A stretch of 64,000 bases of DNA from Asterias amurensis (lineage: Eukaryota > Echinodermata > Asteroidea > Forcipulatida > Asteriidae): contig NC_092650.1 of NCBI RefSeq assembly GCF_032118995.1, positions 21,204,501 through 21,268,500 on the forward strand, given 5' to 3'. Below the pieces are notes generated by a model. It had not been told where the DNA came from. It saw nothing but the letters and a program-made list of their open reading frames with translations, and made no database searches. The translations under genes and the position numbers were made by a program. Numbering within the stretch: the first letter of the stretch is position 1; each line of letters begins with the position of its first letter. Below, piece after piece: positions 22,516-35,200 of the stretch.

Positions 22516-23230
22516 CCAGCACTCCGTGCCCCAGGGAGCTTGATCCAAATCGGGTCAGGATGATCCAGGAATTGAATAACTTTAAGGTATTTTGAGGTCT
22601 AATTAAAAAAGATGCCGGGTCATACTGACCAAAAATTGGGTCAGTTCCTGCGGGGGACCCTCAACTGTGATCCGGGACTTTATATATTTCTGTTATTTAT
22701 GTATTATCTTATTATCAACAACACATTCAAATTGAAACAGGTGGCACAAGGCCAAAATCGCCCCAATAAAAAAAATTAAATAAAAAAGTTGCATTAAACT
22801 ATCTTAAAGTTACATATATACAAATATAATATGGGTAAGCCATGGGTAAGACGTGGGAAAAACCATATTGGTAAATTATGCCAAACTTTCGGGACAGTGC
22901 AATGAAGTAGTGTGCTTTCATTGATATTTTGAGAAGGTAAAATCTCCAGAGTTGTTTTTGTACGTTTTTATGATTTTTATCTCTTATAACAATTCATAAA
23001 ATATTGTACAATTCAAATGTCAATTTTTTTTATTTATTAAAAAAACTCTCCGGTTACTGGACTACATTAGTGAGAGTTATAATTATGTGCAATATAATAT
23101 TTGATTAATATAGTTGGTTGTTAGCTAGTATAGGATGGTTCATGTAATGTGATATTGTAAATTTTCATACATTTCGACTTTTATTTAGACTTCTCATTAA
23201 CATTAAATATTTAGTTGAATGAATTATAAC
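22516..23230. other. 3' flank of the truncated P450, no gene seen
   Basis: AT-rich. Contains AATAAA-like words near 22766 that could serve as polyadenylation signals. No conserved frame. Confidence 0.4.
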
Positions 23231-23231
23231 G

Positions 23232-23640
23232 CTTCCTGGGCTGGCCCATATGGTCCCCGTTAGTGCGCTACCCACACGGATCTCTAAAATTAATTGGCCC
23301 AAAGTGCCCACGAGTCCCAGGTAATGCCCATGTTGTAAACCCAGGTGGTTTTCCCCAGATGTGTAGCTGTGCCAACCCATATGGGGCCCATATGGGGCCC
23401 ATATGAATCTTGGGTGCAGACCTCCAGTTGGGCCCATGGGTTTATCCATATGGGGCCATATTGGTAACCACATATCAGGCCCACATGGGGCCCATATATT
23501 AACCCACATGGGACCCATATCGCTGGGCCTACTCATAATATAGGCCCGTGATGAATCCCGGGTGCAGGGTCAACAGGGGCCCATGGGTTTAACCTTATTT
23601 GCCCTAATGATGGGACCCATATTATGGGAATGCTGCCTGG
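23232..23640. repeat. GGCCCATATGG-rich repeat block
   Basis: Many copies of the palindromic word CCCATATGGG/GGGCCCATATGG at irregular spacing. A larger diverged duplication 'gggtgcag…gggcccatgggttta' occurs at about 23411 and 23558. A low-complexity Trp/Pro/Met/His frame runs through it but is a by-product of the repeat. Confidence 0.6.
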
Positions 23641-23954
23641 GACATTTCAATTTCAATATTGCCTGTTAACATGCTGCCGTAGATAGTTCACCGCCAAAAT
23701 AAAGTAGTATTTAGCTAGCTTTTATCAACTACTTTCGTCAGTCTCACATATTGGAATAATAAGGTTTATTACATTATCAATAATTTATTTTAGATGGATA
23801 GCAATACACGTCATTGACCACTATCTTCAATGTAAAACATTGCATATAGTTTATGCCTGACGTGCTAAGCATGAATCTCAGCCAATGATAGCTAGTCACG
23901 CGTGCACAGTTCATCAAACATTGTGGCCAAAGACGTCTATGAGTGTTTTGTTTA

Positions 23955-24495
23955 AAGATCTGCACTAGAGGGCAGCAGACCTACCAGTTAATGGTGCGCA
24001 ACTTTCATAGCATACAATGGTTAATATTAAAAATTCAAAAGTACTCAAACAATTATGTAGAAGTCTTTCAGCCTCCTGAAAATTATAATCAGATACATTG
24101 TCAGACAAATAAAGATTCAAGATTTCTTCTCAAATTCGGTAGGTTAGTAGTATGAATTTTGTTGCTTATTACCCTTAAAACCACCCCCAAAACTCATACA
24201 CACCTCTTGTTATCCTTTGGAAACTCGACGTGTTCAGTATGTCCTGTTCCAGAACAGTTTGTTTAATACTGCACACAAAATGTTTGCCATGGGTAATGAA
24301 AAACAAAATACAGTTGGGCTAAATCTAAATACAAAAACGAAAACACTCAAAACACAATTGACATTTGTTGACAAGTGCTGTCGGTGACCGTCACTCCCAT
24401 GCTTCTCCTATTCCCCAAAAATAATTGTTGACATTAACTGATGAAGAGCGCCCTTTCTTGGTGATCGGCGGAGAGTCTAAAGTTTCCCATTGCAA
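23955..24495. mobile_element. Inverted copy of the 16628-17152 element
   Basis: Starts with 'gatctgcactagagggcagc', passes through 'catacaatggttaatattaa' and 'ggagtgacggtcac'-type sequence on the opposite strand, and ends 'ctttcttggtgatcggcgg…aaagtttcccattgc'. No reading frame. Confidence 0.6.
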
Positions 24496-25029
24496 TCATT
24501 CTATCCTTTGTTGGTCGGCGATGGTCGGCGTTTGAGCGAGTGAGGGCGGTAGGACCCAAAATTGGACGAGCGATAACGAACGGAAGGGTTGGGCTCTCCA
24601 TGGTTGATCTGAATGCCAGGAATTATTCAATTCTACATTATATTATTATGAGTGCATTTGAATTTGCATAAGAATAGCCTGCCATCACATATATTCATGG
24701 ATCTTTTGAAATGTAGATGTTTTGACCAGTCCACCCTGGCCGGTGACAGAACCTTTTTTTAATGATACTTTATTTGTAATCCGGGGATTTATTTATTTCC
24801 GTTACAAAATAAAAAGACTAATTTTGAGTTGAGCACACACTGAAGTGTTGGATTAATCTTATCTTAAAATACATACGATTAATAAACTATGGTCTTATAT
24901 AGCGCGTTATCACAACCTTTGAATGTGTCAAAGCGCTCAGTACTTGTTCATGCAAGGTGTGGTATCTAAGTTTTGAAGCATTAAACCTATTCTTTAAAAG
25001 CTTGTAATTGTATACTAGGTAAGTATTGT

Positions 25030-25210
25030 TTGAAGCTTTGCATGGTGTTGAGAAATAAGAAGAAACTATACATAACTATTGTATTTGCGGGTACAACCAT
25101 CTTCTCCTGAAGACGAGCAGAGTATACTGTTCGTAACGTCGAGACCCAACCGGCTCTTTTCAGAGCCAACAACATATTTACACAATCATGGTTGTACCCG
25201 CAAGTTTCCT
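25030..25210. mobile_element. Foldback element GCGGGTACAACCAT (internally deleted)
   Basis: 'tttgcgggtacaaccat' at 25084 is mirrored by 'atggttgtacccgcaagttt' at 25187. Between them is 'gagcagagtatactgttc' and 'ggctcttttcagagcca'. A nearly perfect copy is at 47912-48152 and a half copy at 59640-59765. Confidence 0.65.
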
Positions 25211-25352
25211 AGTTATTTACACGGTCCTGTGGGGCAAGAACATCGGGGGGGGGGGGGGGCCTTCACCTTTCGATGAGTTACGGGATAATTTTACATGAGT
25301 AATACTCAACACACATGACCGACGGCTTTACGTCAAATAAGGACAAAAGTGT

Positions 25353-25428
25353 AATGACTGGGACTTGAACCCACCAGAAACCCAAGAGCTTGCGTCCGGT
25401 GATGTTAATTGCTAGACCATAACCTACC
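25353..25428 (-). repeat. tRNA-like sequence (SINE head or tRNA pseudogene)
   Basis: On the - strand, TGGTCTAGCAATTAACATC resembles an A box and GGGTTCAAGTCCCAGTC is a good B box, at about tRNA spacing. The acceptor arm does not pair well and the anticodon arm is not convincing, so it is not called as a working tRNA. Confidence 0.45.
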
Positions 25429-25624
25429 ACAGGCCAACTTTCGTCAACAAGGGTCGAAACAAGCCCTCCCTTCCACTATTTTATATTTGTACAATTTTGA
25501 ACAACGAAAAATAAATCACAGTAAAGTGAATAATTTATATGGGGGTCCATATGTTGAGATACCAGGTGCGAAGAACGGCCTTTGACAACCCAGAGTCTTT
25601 GAAGGTCTACGAACTTTGGCTTAA

Positions 25625-25981
25625 AGGCAGTGGACACTATTGGCAATTGTCAAATACTAGCCTTCACAGTTAGTGTATCTCAACATATGTATAAAATAAC
25701 AAACCTGTGAAAATTTGAGCTCAATCGGTCATCGAACTTGCGAGATAATAATGAAAGAAAATGGTGATTTCGAGATGGTTGATTTCGAGACCTCAAGTTC
25801 TAAACTTGAGGTCTCGAAATCAAATTCGTGGAAAATTACTTCTTTCTCGAAAACTATGGCACTTCAGAAGGAGCCGTTTCTCACAGTGTTTTATACCATC
25901 AACCTCTCCCCATTGCTCGCAATCAAGAAAGGTTTTATGATAATAAATATTTTGAGTAATTACCAATAGTGTCCACTGCCT
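25625..25981. mobile_element. T2/Kolobok-like MITE upstream of the intact P450
   Basis: TTAA at 25621-25624 and 25982-25985; AGGCAGTGGACACTATTGG…CCAATAGTGTCCACTGCCT. It ends about 280 bp before the P450 start codon. Confidence 0.8.
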
Positions 25982-26080
25982 TTAATCGTCAAGGCGGTAA
26001 GACAACTGAAAAACGTTGGATAATCATTTCGGGAAATATATTTTTAGATAGGTGTACGTGTCAGTTGGATTGTGATACGC

Positions 26081-26175
26081 TTAACGATGCGCACATGATT
26101 CTACTGTTTCATAATTTGAGACCAACCCGCACATTACTGCAACCACGAAAATACACCGGAAGTTGCAAATCGCTC
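26081..26175. promoter_or_regulatory. Dispersed 95-bp block in the P450 upstream region, with ETS-like core
   Basis: The block from TTAACGATGCGCACATGATT to GGAAGTTGCAAATCGCTC recurs in reverse at 59105-59200 with about four differences. It contains ACCGGAAGTT, an ETS-type core, about 100 bp upstream of the ATG. The truncated paralogue has no such block. A promoter role is inference; the repeat relationship is directly visible. Confidence 0.5.
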
Positions 26176-26262
26176 GTCATAAGAAAAGTGAGGAGTTGCT
26201 GGCTTGACGCAGTAGGCTTTTATTTCTTACTTGACCGGTATCGTATCTGGATCGTCGCCAAT

Positions 26263-29200
26263 ATGCTGGGGGTTGTCTTAACATTGTTCGGCATCCTTGC
26301 TACTTGGCTTGCATGGTAAGATATTTCTTCACACGGTCTTTATATCATTCTTTTTACGATTGTAGTTTTCTTCTGTTTATCTCAAAACTAGTTGGTGTTT
26401 TGAGTGCACGTTTACCTCCATCCTACAATCTTTACTGTTTTAAGAGGAATATAAATTCCTACCCTCAGCTCCCCTGAGTTCGTTCCACTTTCAAGAGTAG
26501 CTTTCACCCTAGTTTTGGGCGGTTTTTCATTAAACAAATATTACACAAATAATATAGGTTTTCTTGGTCAATTTCAGAAAATGAGCAGCCAATTCATTTT
26601 CATGCGTTGGAGTTAAAGCTGTTTGCCTCTCCGGTTGTTACTGCGTTTCAAATTCAGAATTCGGCCATTCAATTTCGTTTTGAGTCGAGTCAAATTCCTT
26701 TAGCACTCTGTTCAATCTAGCGTATCGTCATTCTTTTTCGTGGCACACACGCCTCAAGAAGCGTCTGCGAGTTTGAATGCTGCTTTGATGAATTGTTAAA
26801 TTTAATGATTATTTTGTTAAATCGAATGACGCAACGTTTCATGTGACTAATCATTAATCGAAATCGAATGACCCTTTTCAGAGCATTCGATTTCGCGCAA
26901 AACAGAATTGCTTGATAGTTAAATTGGCTGCTCATCTGCCAAAATTGATCGAAAAAACTTATAATAAAAACCAACCAAAAGGACCTATTGTATAAATGGA
27001 TAAAATCAGAGGCCTGACGTTTCGACCATAGCGGAGTCCTTCTCAAAGTCAAAGGATGTAACACAAACATTGTATCTCTGTCATCATTTAGGAGCACATA
27101 CAGTCGCCGCACTTACTACGCCAAGCTTGGGTTGAAGGGCCCGCCGCCTCTGCCCATATTTGGAAACATTTTTGACTTCAGAGATGTAAGTTTTTAGCCA
27201 GACTAAAATAATTAGTTCACCAATAACTTACTTCAACAGTTTCAGTTTTGAACTACAAGTTTAAATATTTCACTTTGTTTTTTTTTTTTTTGTTTTTTTT
27301 TTACACTCGTGACTAATGGGCAAATTACAGTAAAAGGTACACGTTATACAACAACAGTTTACAAACGAACAATTTGTATATATACAGTTTACATTTAAAA
27401 TATTCATCGCTGTTGGAAGCTACATTAAAGTCACCTGGAAATATATATATTTTTTCTTTAAACATTCGAGTATAATTATGTTTATGAACAATAAAATATG
27501 TTTTTGAGTAATTTGTTTGTAACGATTTTTATGTTTAAAGAATGGATAAAAATGTTTGGGGGTGACTCCGCCTACCCCCTTTTTTAAAGTAAGAAATTGG
27601 TGCACAAATCAAGCCAAAAAGGAGAAAGGGACAGAATTCGAGATTTTCTTTTATCCCTTGTTCCTCGAACCCAGCCGAAAAGTTGAAGGAATAAATTTCG
27701 TTATCCCTTGTAATATTTTAAGGGAAGCTTTCTGTCATCAATAACTTCAAACCGTGGTTGTTTAATGTAAATCTGTGGACATTGTTGTTTTGTGTCCCAC
27801 AAAAGGTACCTTTTAACAATAGTTTGAATAAAAAAAAACTCCAAACGCGATTGGGGGCACTTATGTAGGCTGGCAGGATAAATCGCCGCTTTGCTAAAAA
27901 CGGCAACGACATAGTCTAATGATTTGTGTGTATTTTACAAATCATATCCAGGGTGTGCATATTGCTATCCAGAAATGGACAAAGGAGTACGGAAGAGTCT
28001 TTGGGTAAGATTGTTGTTCTTTAGTAAATTTATTCGATCATTAGATAGATAGATAGATATCAATAAATATGGTCTATTAAAAAACTGTCCTCGCAGCACA
28101 AAGGATGATCCGCAAATACCTGACCCGTCCAGCCACTGAGAAAATAGTCCATGCTCTCATTTCTTCTCGGCTGGATTTCGGTAACGGTCTTCTTTTTCAC
28201 TTACCCCAAACTCAACTTTCTAAACTACAAAAATTACAAAACGCAGCTGCTCGCATTGTCACTCTTACCAGGAAACACACTCACATTACACCGGTTCTGA
28301 AGTCACTACACTGGCTACCAGCCGAATCTCGCATTACTTTCAAACTTCTGTTGCTTATCTTTCATTGCATTAATAATAATGAAATGTATGACATTTCTTT
28401 GGTAAACGCTAATACTCCTGTGCGATCTCTCCGATCTTTAAATGCATGCATGCGTCAAGTTACTAAGAGTAGCAAATCATAGGGCGATAGGTGTTTTTCC
28501 CATGCTGGACCCACACTCTGGAATGACTTGCCTCTACAAATCCGCAATATTTCTAATCTCAATACTTTCAAGGTTAAGTTGAAAACCACTTTGTTAAATC
28601 TCGCCTATGTGTAACTGGTCTATTTGTCTTATTTTCCTTGCTGTTTGGTGGATTTTGGCGACCTATAAATATTCTTTATTATTATTAGAGTTGAAACCAA
28701 CGGTTCTTTTCAGAACCACCCCAACTCTTTAGTGGAGTTGAAACCAACGGTTCTTTTCAGAACCACCCCAACTCTTTAGAGATAGTCATTACATGGTGTT
28801 ACCGCAAACCTTTCTATATCGTATTTCCACCATGCAAAGTTTCAAATCCTACTTAAAAAAAGAAATAATACAAATTGAAATGAAATAGTACTAGTAGGCT
28901 GGGTAGAACACAACCAATTGGGTGACTGCTCTACATTCCGACACCCCTATGTTCCAACATCCCTATGTTCAGACACCCCTATGTTCAGACAACTTAACCT
29001 ATAATCCGACACCCCTATGTTCCGACACCCCTATATTCCGACACCCCTATGTTCCGACACCATTTATTCCGACAACCAAAACACCCCTATGTCCCGACAC
29101 CCCTATGTTCCGACAACAAGTAAATTGTAAAGTACCGAGCATCTTCTTGTGAGCTTACTCGGGGAGCCATAACTCATGTTTATAACCACAAAACAAAAGC

Positions 29201-32200
29201 ACCAAATTCATGTGTGATTCAATTATCTTAATTTGATTCAATCACTTCTAAAAAAAAATGGGACAAAATTCAACTGATGAATGTTCAAACTTATTACCGG
29301 CCGAAACACGCCGGGAAACATGTAATACAACTGGTGTTTTTGTTATTGGTCAACAGAGTAATAATGTGCGATCATAACTTGTCGGAACATAGGGGTGTCG
29401 GAACATAGGGGTTTCGGAATATAGGGGTGTCGGAACATAGGGGTGTCGGAATATAGGTTCAGTTGTCGGAACATAGGGGTGTCGGAATATAGGGGTCTCG
29501 GAATATAGGGGTGTCGGAATAAAGGGATGTCGGAATATAGGCTGAGTTGTCGGAACATAGGGATGTCGGAACATAGGGGTTTCGGAATATAGGTATGTGT
29601 AACCATTAATTGACCCACATTTTACATTTCACTGGACGCTATTTGTAATTAATTGTTAGCATAAAATCTTACTTGGTAACGAGTAATGAAGAGCTAGTTT
29701 GATAAAACAATGTGAGAAACAGCTACCTCTGAAGCAAGGTAGTTTAGTGAAAGAAGCAATTTTTGACTAAAATATTTAAATTCGATTTCGAGACCCTTAT
29801 ATAAAAACAAGTTATTATAAGTTATCACACAAGCGCGAGTGGAATACGGAAAAATATAGCGCTTCTGCGTCCCATATCCAACGAGGCCGAAGGCCGAGCT
29901 GGATATGGGACGCAGAAGAGCTATATTTTTTCGTATTTCACGAGCGCGCGTGTGACAACGAATTTATCTTCCAGTCTCACTTGCAATGTGCAAAATTTAA
30001 AACTTCAGAGCGTTATTTCACGCGCACAAAGTTTAGAATGTAACTTTTGCACTGTCCGTACACGGAGCGTGACAAAATGACATTTCACAATACGCACTGT
30101 GTAATAAAAACAGAGGAAGTGGGATATAAAACAGAGCTCGTAGCATATAGGCCTCTCTTAATACTTATGCATGACGTCATAATTCTTACCCAAAATAAGG
30201 CTATGGGCGCACTTCCCCAATCACTTGCAGTGGCTGCGCCCATCGCCTCGTTTTGAGTTAGCATTGTGACGTACCTCATGCATAAATATTAAGAGAGGCG
30301 TATATGTTTTTATCCCCCTACTAGTAGTTCGAGCATCTGATTGGTGGATTAGCGCGTACTGGAAGATAATATTATTAGTAAGTTTTCCTTGATTATTATT
30401 ATTTTTTTTTTTGATGCAGCATTTTTCGTGGAAGCAAGAAAGCAATAATCACGAGTGATTTGGAGTTTGTCAAGGAGGTAATGGTGAAGAAGTTCTCAAA
30501 CTTTACCGATCGAGAGGTGAGTCCTACTTCCAAAGAGAAATGCTATTTTTAAATATTTCAAAAGAATACAATGTGAATTTAATTATTGATAGACCATATT
30601 TATTGTATTTTACCCATCATATCCATGATGTCCATATTTGATACATTTGGTAATATTGTCAAAGACAAGTTTTATCACTTGCATCATCCCAACATACGCA
30701 TAACTTGAAATCTGTATATAAAGAAATTGAAGCAATAATGAAAGAAAAAACACCTTTATGCACACATGTTTGTGCTTTAAGGTGACGTATTTTTTGATGT
30801 GAAGGAAAAACTAACCCCTTTTCTTAAGAAAAAGAAGTTGCTTTAGGAGGAAGCAGATTCTCACAATGCTTTTTACTATCAAGAGCTCTTAATCGCTCGT
30901 AGTCAAGTAAGTTTTATGCTAACATTTTTTTTTTAGTAATTACCAAAATTGTCAAGTGCCTTTAATACAAACCCTTTCTTACAAAGTTACAAAGTCTCGT
31001 GTCGCAGCATTTTTCCGTCGCCTGGTTGAATGTTTTGTACCAGCACAAACGGTAAAATCATTAGAAAAATCTCGTCTGGTGTCATTAATATTACGAACCA
31101 GCACATTTCTTGTGATTTGTTGTCGGATGCTAGGAGTCCACTGTGGCGCCACATTAATGTCCGCTCGGCATGAGTCGCCAAATGCCACCCGGCTTGCTCC
31201 AAAATGTTGCGCCAGTTTCATTCAATTCAATTCAATTGTTTATTGTCACACATATAAATACATATACAGTGAAATTCACTTCGGCTTGCGAGTCTAAAAA
31301 TATTAACAATCAAAAATTACAAAAAATACAGAAAACCCTAAAACCACATAGGCATACAATAACGAACAAATAAACAGTATGCGCACAATATGCAGAGAGA
31401 CAATAACAGTAACAAAATTGCAAACCCCCAAAACAAATTAAAAAGTATTAATCATTAAGTAACCTTATTGCACTGGGATAAAAACTATTGCGAGTACGGT
31501 TGGAGTCGGCTCTGATCGCTCTATATCGCTTACCTGATCTCATTAATTCAAACAAACTGTTCGCAGGGTGAAATTCATCCGAAATAATAGATCTAGATTT
31601 CTTCAGAACCCGAGCAGTATAAAGTTTATCCAAAGCAGGAAGCTCACGACCAATGATAAAGCTAGCAGTACCGACTACACGATTGAGGCGTTTTCGGTCA
31701 TCTGCCGTGGTGTTGCCATACCAGACAGTGATCGAGAGTGTCAAAATACTCTCAACAACTGCCCGATAAAACTTTACCAGCAAATCTTGGCTGACACGAA
31801 AACTCCTCAATCTTCTAAGAAAGAACAACCGTTGCTGGGCCTTCCTAACAATGGAATCAACATGAGTCACCCACTTAAGCTCGTTTGATATGTGCACTCC
31901 TAGAAATTTAAAAGAGTCGACAATTTCCACTTCGGATCCATTAATATTTAGCGGCTCAACTTTGTCTGGATTTCTTCTGAAGTCTACAATAATTTCCTTA
32001 GTCTTTTGAACATTTAATTCTAAGTTATTGTCGTGACACCATTGAACTAAATGATTAACTTCATCACGATACATGGAATCGTCCTTAAAAATTAGTCCAC
32101 CTAATGTAGTGTCGTCAGCATATTTTACCATAAATTTATTAACAGAGTTTACTTCACAATCATGCGTAAACAATGAGTACAGCATTGGAGATAAAATACA

Positions 32201-35200
32201 ACCTTGTGGCGCTCCTGTACTTAGGACAAGTGACTTAGAGAAACATTGACCAATTCTTAACTTCTGTGAGCGATCCAATAAAAAATCTAAAATCCAACGA
32301 CACAAAGAATGGTTAAAATTCAAAGTTATAAGTTTATCATACAATTTAAAAGGAGATATGGTGTTAAACGCCGAACTATAATCCACAAATAAAATCCTGC
32401 AATAGTTAGGGACGTTCTTATCGAGGAACTGAGATGCTCTGAATAAAGACCATGATACTGCATCGTCAACTGACCTGTTAGCCTTGTACGCAAACTGGAA
32501 AGGGTCTAATTTAGGCGGCAGCTGAGATTGGATGAAGTTGCTAATTAAAGTTTCAAGGCATTTTATAACAATTGAAGTTAGAGCTACAGGGCGGTAGTCA
32601 TTAAGGCAAGTAACTGGTGAACGTTTTGGCACAGGAATGATGGTAGATTTTTTTAAAACATTTGGAACATGGCAAGTTTCCAAAGACCAATTGAATAATT
32701 TACATAAAATATTGCATAAAAAGTCATTACAAGATCTGAGAAGTCGTGGGGTGATGCCGTCTGGTCCAGGTGCCTTGTTGAGTTTTAGCTGACGTAGGAC
32801 ACGACGAGTGTCTGTGAGTGTTATTTCAAATGGGGGAGGTAGCGTTTCACTCATATCCGGTAAACGGTCTTTTGGACGATCAAAGCGTGTAAAAAAGTCA
32901 TTCAGTTGATCCGGAAGTGTTGTATCGTCCTGGGGTGCTTGTTTTGGCTTTGGTTTGTAGCCTGTAATTTTATGGAAACCTTTCCACAGTTCCCTTGAAT
33001 TAGTCGCAGAGATGTCATCTTCGAGTTTATTGCGAAACCTTAGTTTTGCATTCCGGATTGCCTTTTGAACGGCGTATTTGGCTTTTTTGATGGCTGGAGC
33101 ATCGCCGGATCTAAATGCTTGCTCCTTAGCAAGAAGTTCGGTACGAACGGACCGGTCAAACCAGGGTTTGTCATTAGGGAACCTCTTCACTGTTTTCTTG
33201 GGAATGCATAACTCTTCGCAAAATTTGATGTACTCCATCGTTACGTCAGTGCACTCATCAAGATCAGCTGAACGTTCATTAAACATATCCCAGTCCGTGC
33301 ATGCAACACACCCTTGAAGTCGCTCTGTGGCCGCATCCGTCCATTGCGAGACAGTGTTTACTGTGGGCTTCTCGCGTTTCAGTTGCTGACGGTACGTGGG
33401 AATTAAATGCACCATATTGTGATCAGAGTTGCCCAGTGGAGCACGCTTTAGAGATCGATAAGCACCCTTTATTGTAGTATAACAGTGGTCAATAGTATTG
33501 TCAAGGCGAGTGGCACAACTAACATGTTGGTAGAACTTGGGCAGGCCCTTCTTCAGATTGGTGTGGTTAAAGTCACCGAGGACAATGCTGATTGATCCAG
33601 GGTTCTTGTTTTCATGTTGCGTAATAATACAAGAAAGTTGATCAATAGCGGATTTAGCATTAGCATCCGGAGGCACATATGTAGCACATAGTAGAATAGA
33701 ACCAAACTCACGGGGTAAATAAAAAGGTCTGCATTTGATGAACAGTATTCAAGTTCCGGTGTACATGAATGTGAGAGTATCTTGGCATCGGTACACCATT
33801 CGTCGTTCAATAGAAAGCACAATCCACCACCTGTTGACTTGAAATTGAATCCGGGTGGTACCACGGCTGAGTCCGGAACAGAAGAATTTAGTCAAGTTTC
33901 CGTGAAACAAAATAACGAACAATCTCGATAGTCCTTCCGAGTATGGATGAGGCAGCAGAGTTCGTCTATCTTATGGCGCAGGGAGCGTACATTGCCAAGG
34001 AATATACTGGGTAGAGGTGGTTTATGGTTCCGTTTGCGTAGTCTTAACAGTGCACCACCACGCTTACCACGTCTGCGCCCCCGACGTATCATATAGCGTG
34101 TCGAGCTAGGTCCTTCATCACTAGTTGAATTTACAGGTAAAGACAGAAAATTCTTTATCGAATTCAGGCTTAATAACAGCTCTTTGCACACCTCACTTCC
34201 ACTGGGTTGAAGCACGAGCAATTCCTCTCTGCTATATGATAAAACTCCCAACGACTCCGTAATTAAAAAGCACATAAAAAGTAAAAATGTAAGAGCTCGC
34301 AAAACCGTGTCGCCATGGATCGGCGCCATCTTGGTCAACGCCAGTTTGCGCCAATTCGCGCCATTACACGACCATTTGATTCCCAAATTCACCCTGTTGG
34401 CGCCATTCGCGCCAATAGACGGCTACTTTGCGCCACTTGGTGATTAGTTTGTGCCAAAGGTCGCCAAATTGGTTTGAACTTGCTGCCGCTTGGCGCTACT
34501 TGCCGACTATATAATTACCGCTGCATCTTCGTTGAAAATTGTGTAAAATCTTGTAGAAATTGTGAAGGAAAAACTGCGTGGAGGTGTTGTCGAGTCGAAT
34601 CTTGAAAGTTGTGTGAGAAAGTCCTGCGATGCGGCCTGCGTTTATAGGCGGCAAGTGGCGCCGAATGGCGGGCAACCAGGTGGCATTTGGCGCGAAGTAG
34701 TCACCAATCGGGTGCCATTTGGCGCGCTTTGGCGGGCTATCCGCCTCTGTTGGAATTATTTGGCGCGTAGTGGCGCCATGTGGCGCGAAATCTCATTGTC
34801 GCAACATTCCAGTGGATTCCAACTGCCTTTAAGATTTTGGGAACAGAACTGTGTTATTGTAATTGATTTTTACTGACATTTAACCATCTTTTCATAAATG
34901 GAGTCGTAAGAGTTGATTTTGGTTGGACATTCAGATAATTAACTTCATTGCAATTGCCAAATAGAAACTCGTAACTTAGTATTTGTCTGTAGGATTTGAG
35001 GTATTGCATGGTGAGATATCAATATGTATTTGGTTTGCGGTAACACCTTGTGTGTATCTACTTGCCAGGTAGAGTTTGTTCTTAGAGAACTGTCTTTCTT
35101 TATTCTACTGCCGCGGAGTAGATGTTCGGGGGTTCGGGAGACTTCTCAGTTCTGAATAGAACTGGTCTGCTTTTTAACTATTACCCGGTCAGATGGTATA

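Larger units (their letters stand above)
30966..34800. mobile_element. GGCGCCA-rich element, split by a LINE
   Basis: Outside the LINE (31219-34338) both flanks hold frequent TGGCGC/GCGCCA words (31140-31218 and 34339-34800). When the LINE and one target duplication are removed the flanks read continuously through CGCCAGTTT. No protein is encoded. Outer limits are uncertain. Confidence 0.45.

Noticed and set aside
23165..23536. Trp/Pro/Met-rich 123-codon frame
   Set aside because: Explained by the GGGCCCATATGG repeat cluster.
25353..25428. Possible functional tRNA gene
   Set aside because: A and B boxes are present but the acceptor stem and anticodon arm do not pair properly; a SINE or pseudogene is likelier.
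284..26000. Recurring 60-80 codon frames such as MVDFETSSSK… at many loci
   Set aside because: They fall inside AGGCAGTGG MITE copies on either strand and cross the element's palindrome. They vary freely between copies, with no sign of protein conservation.
26717..27112. 131-codon - strand frame
   Set aside because: Runs across a TIR element and through exon 2 of the P450 on the opposite strand; no motif.
28688..28781. Looked CRISPR-like (direct repeats with internal hairpins)
   Set aside because: Only two adjacent units, no spacers, and a eukaryotic context; a simple local duplication.
28922..29618. Periodic frames rich in Phe-Arg-His-Pro-Tyr
   Set aside because: By-products of the 16-bp minisatellite, which cycles all three frames.
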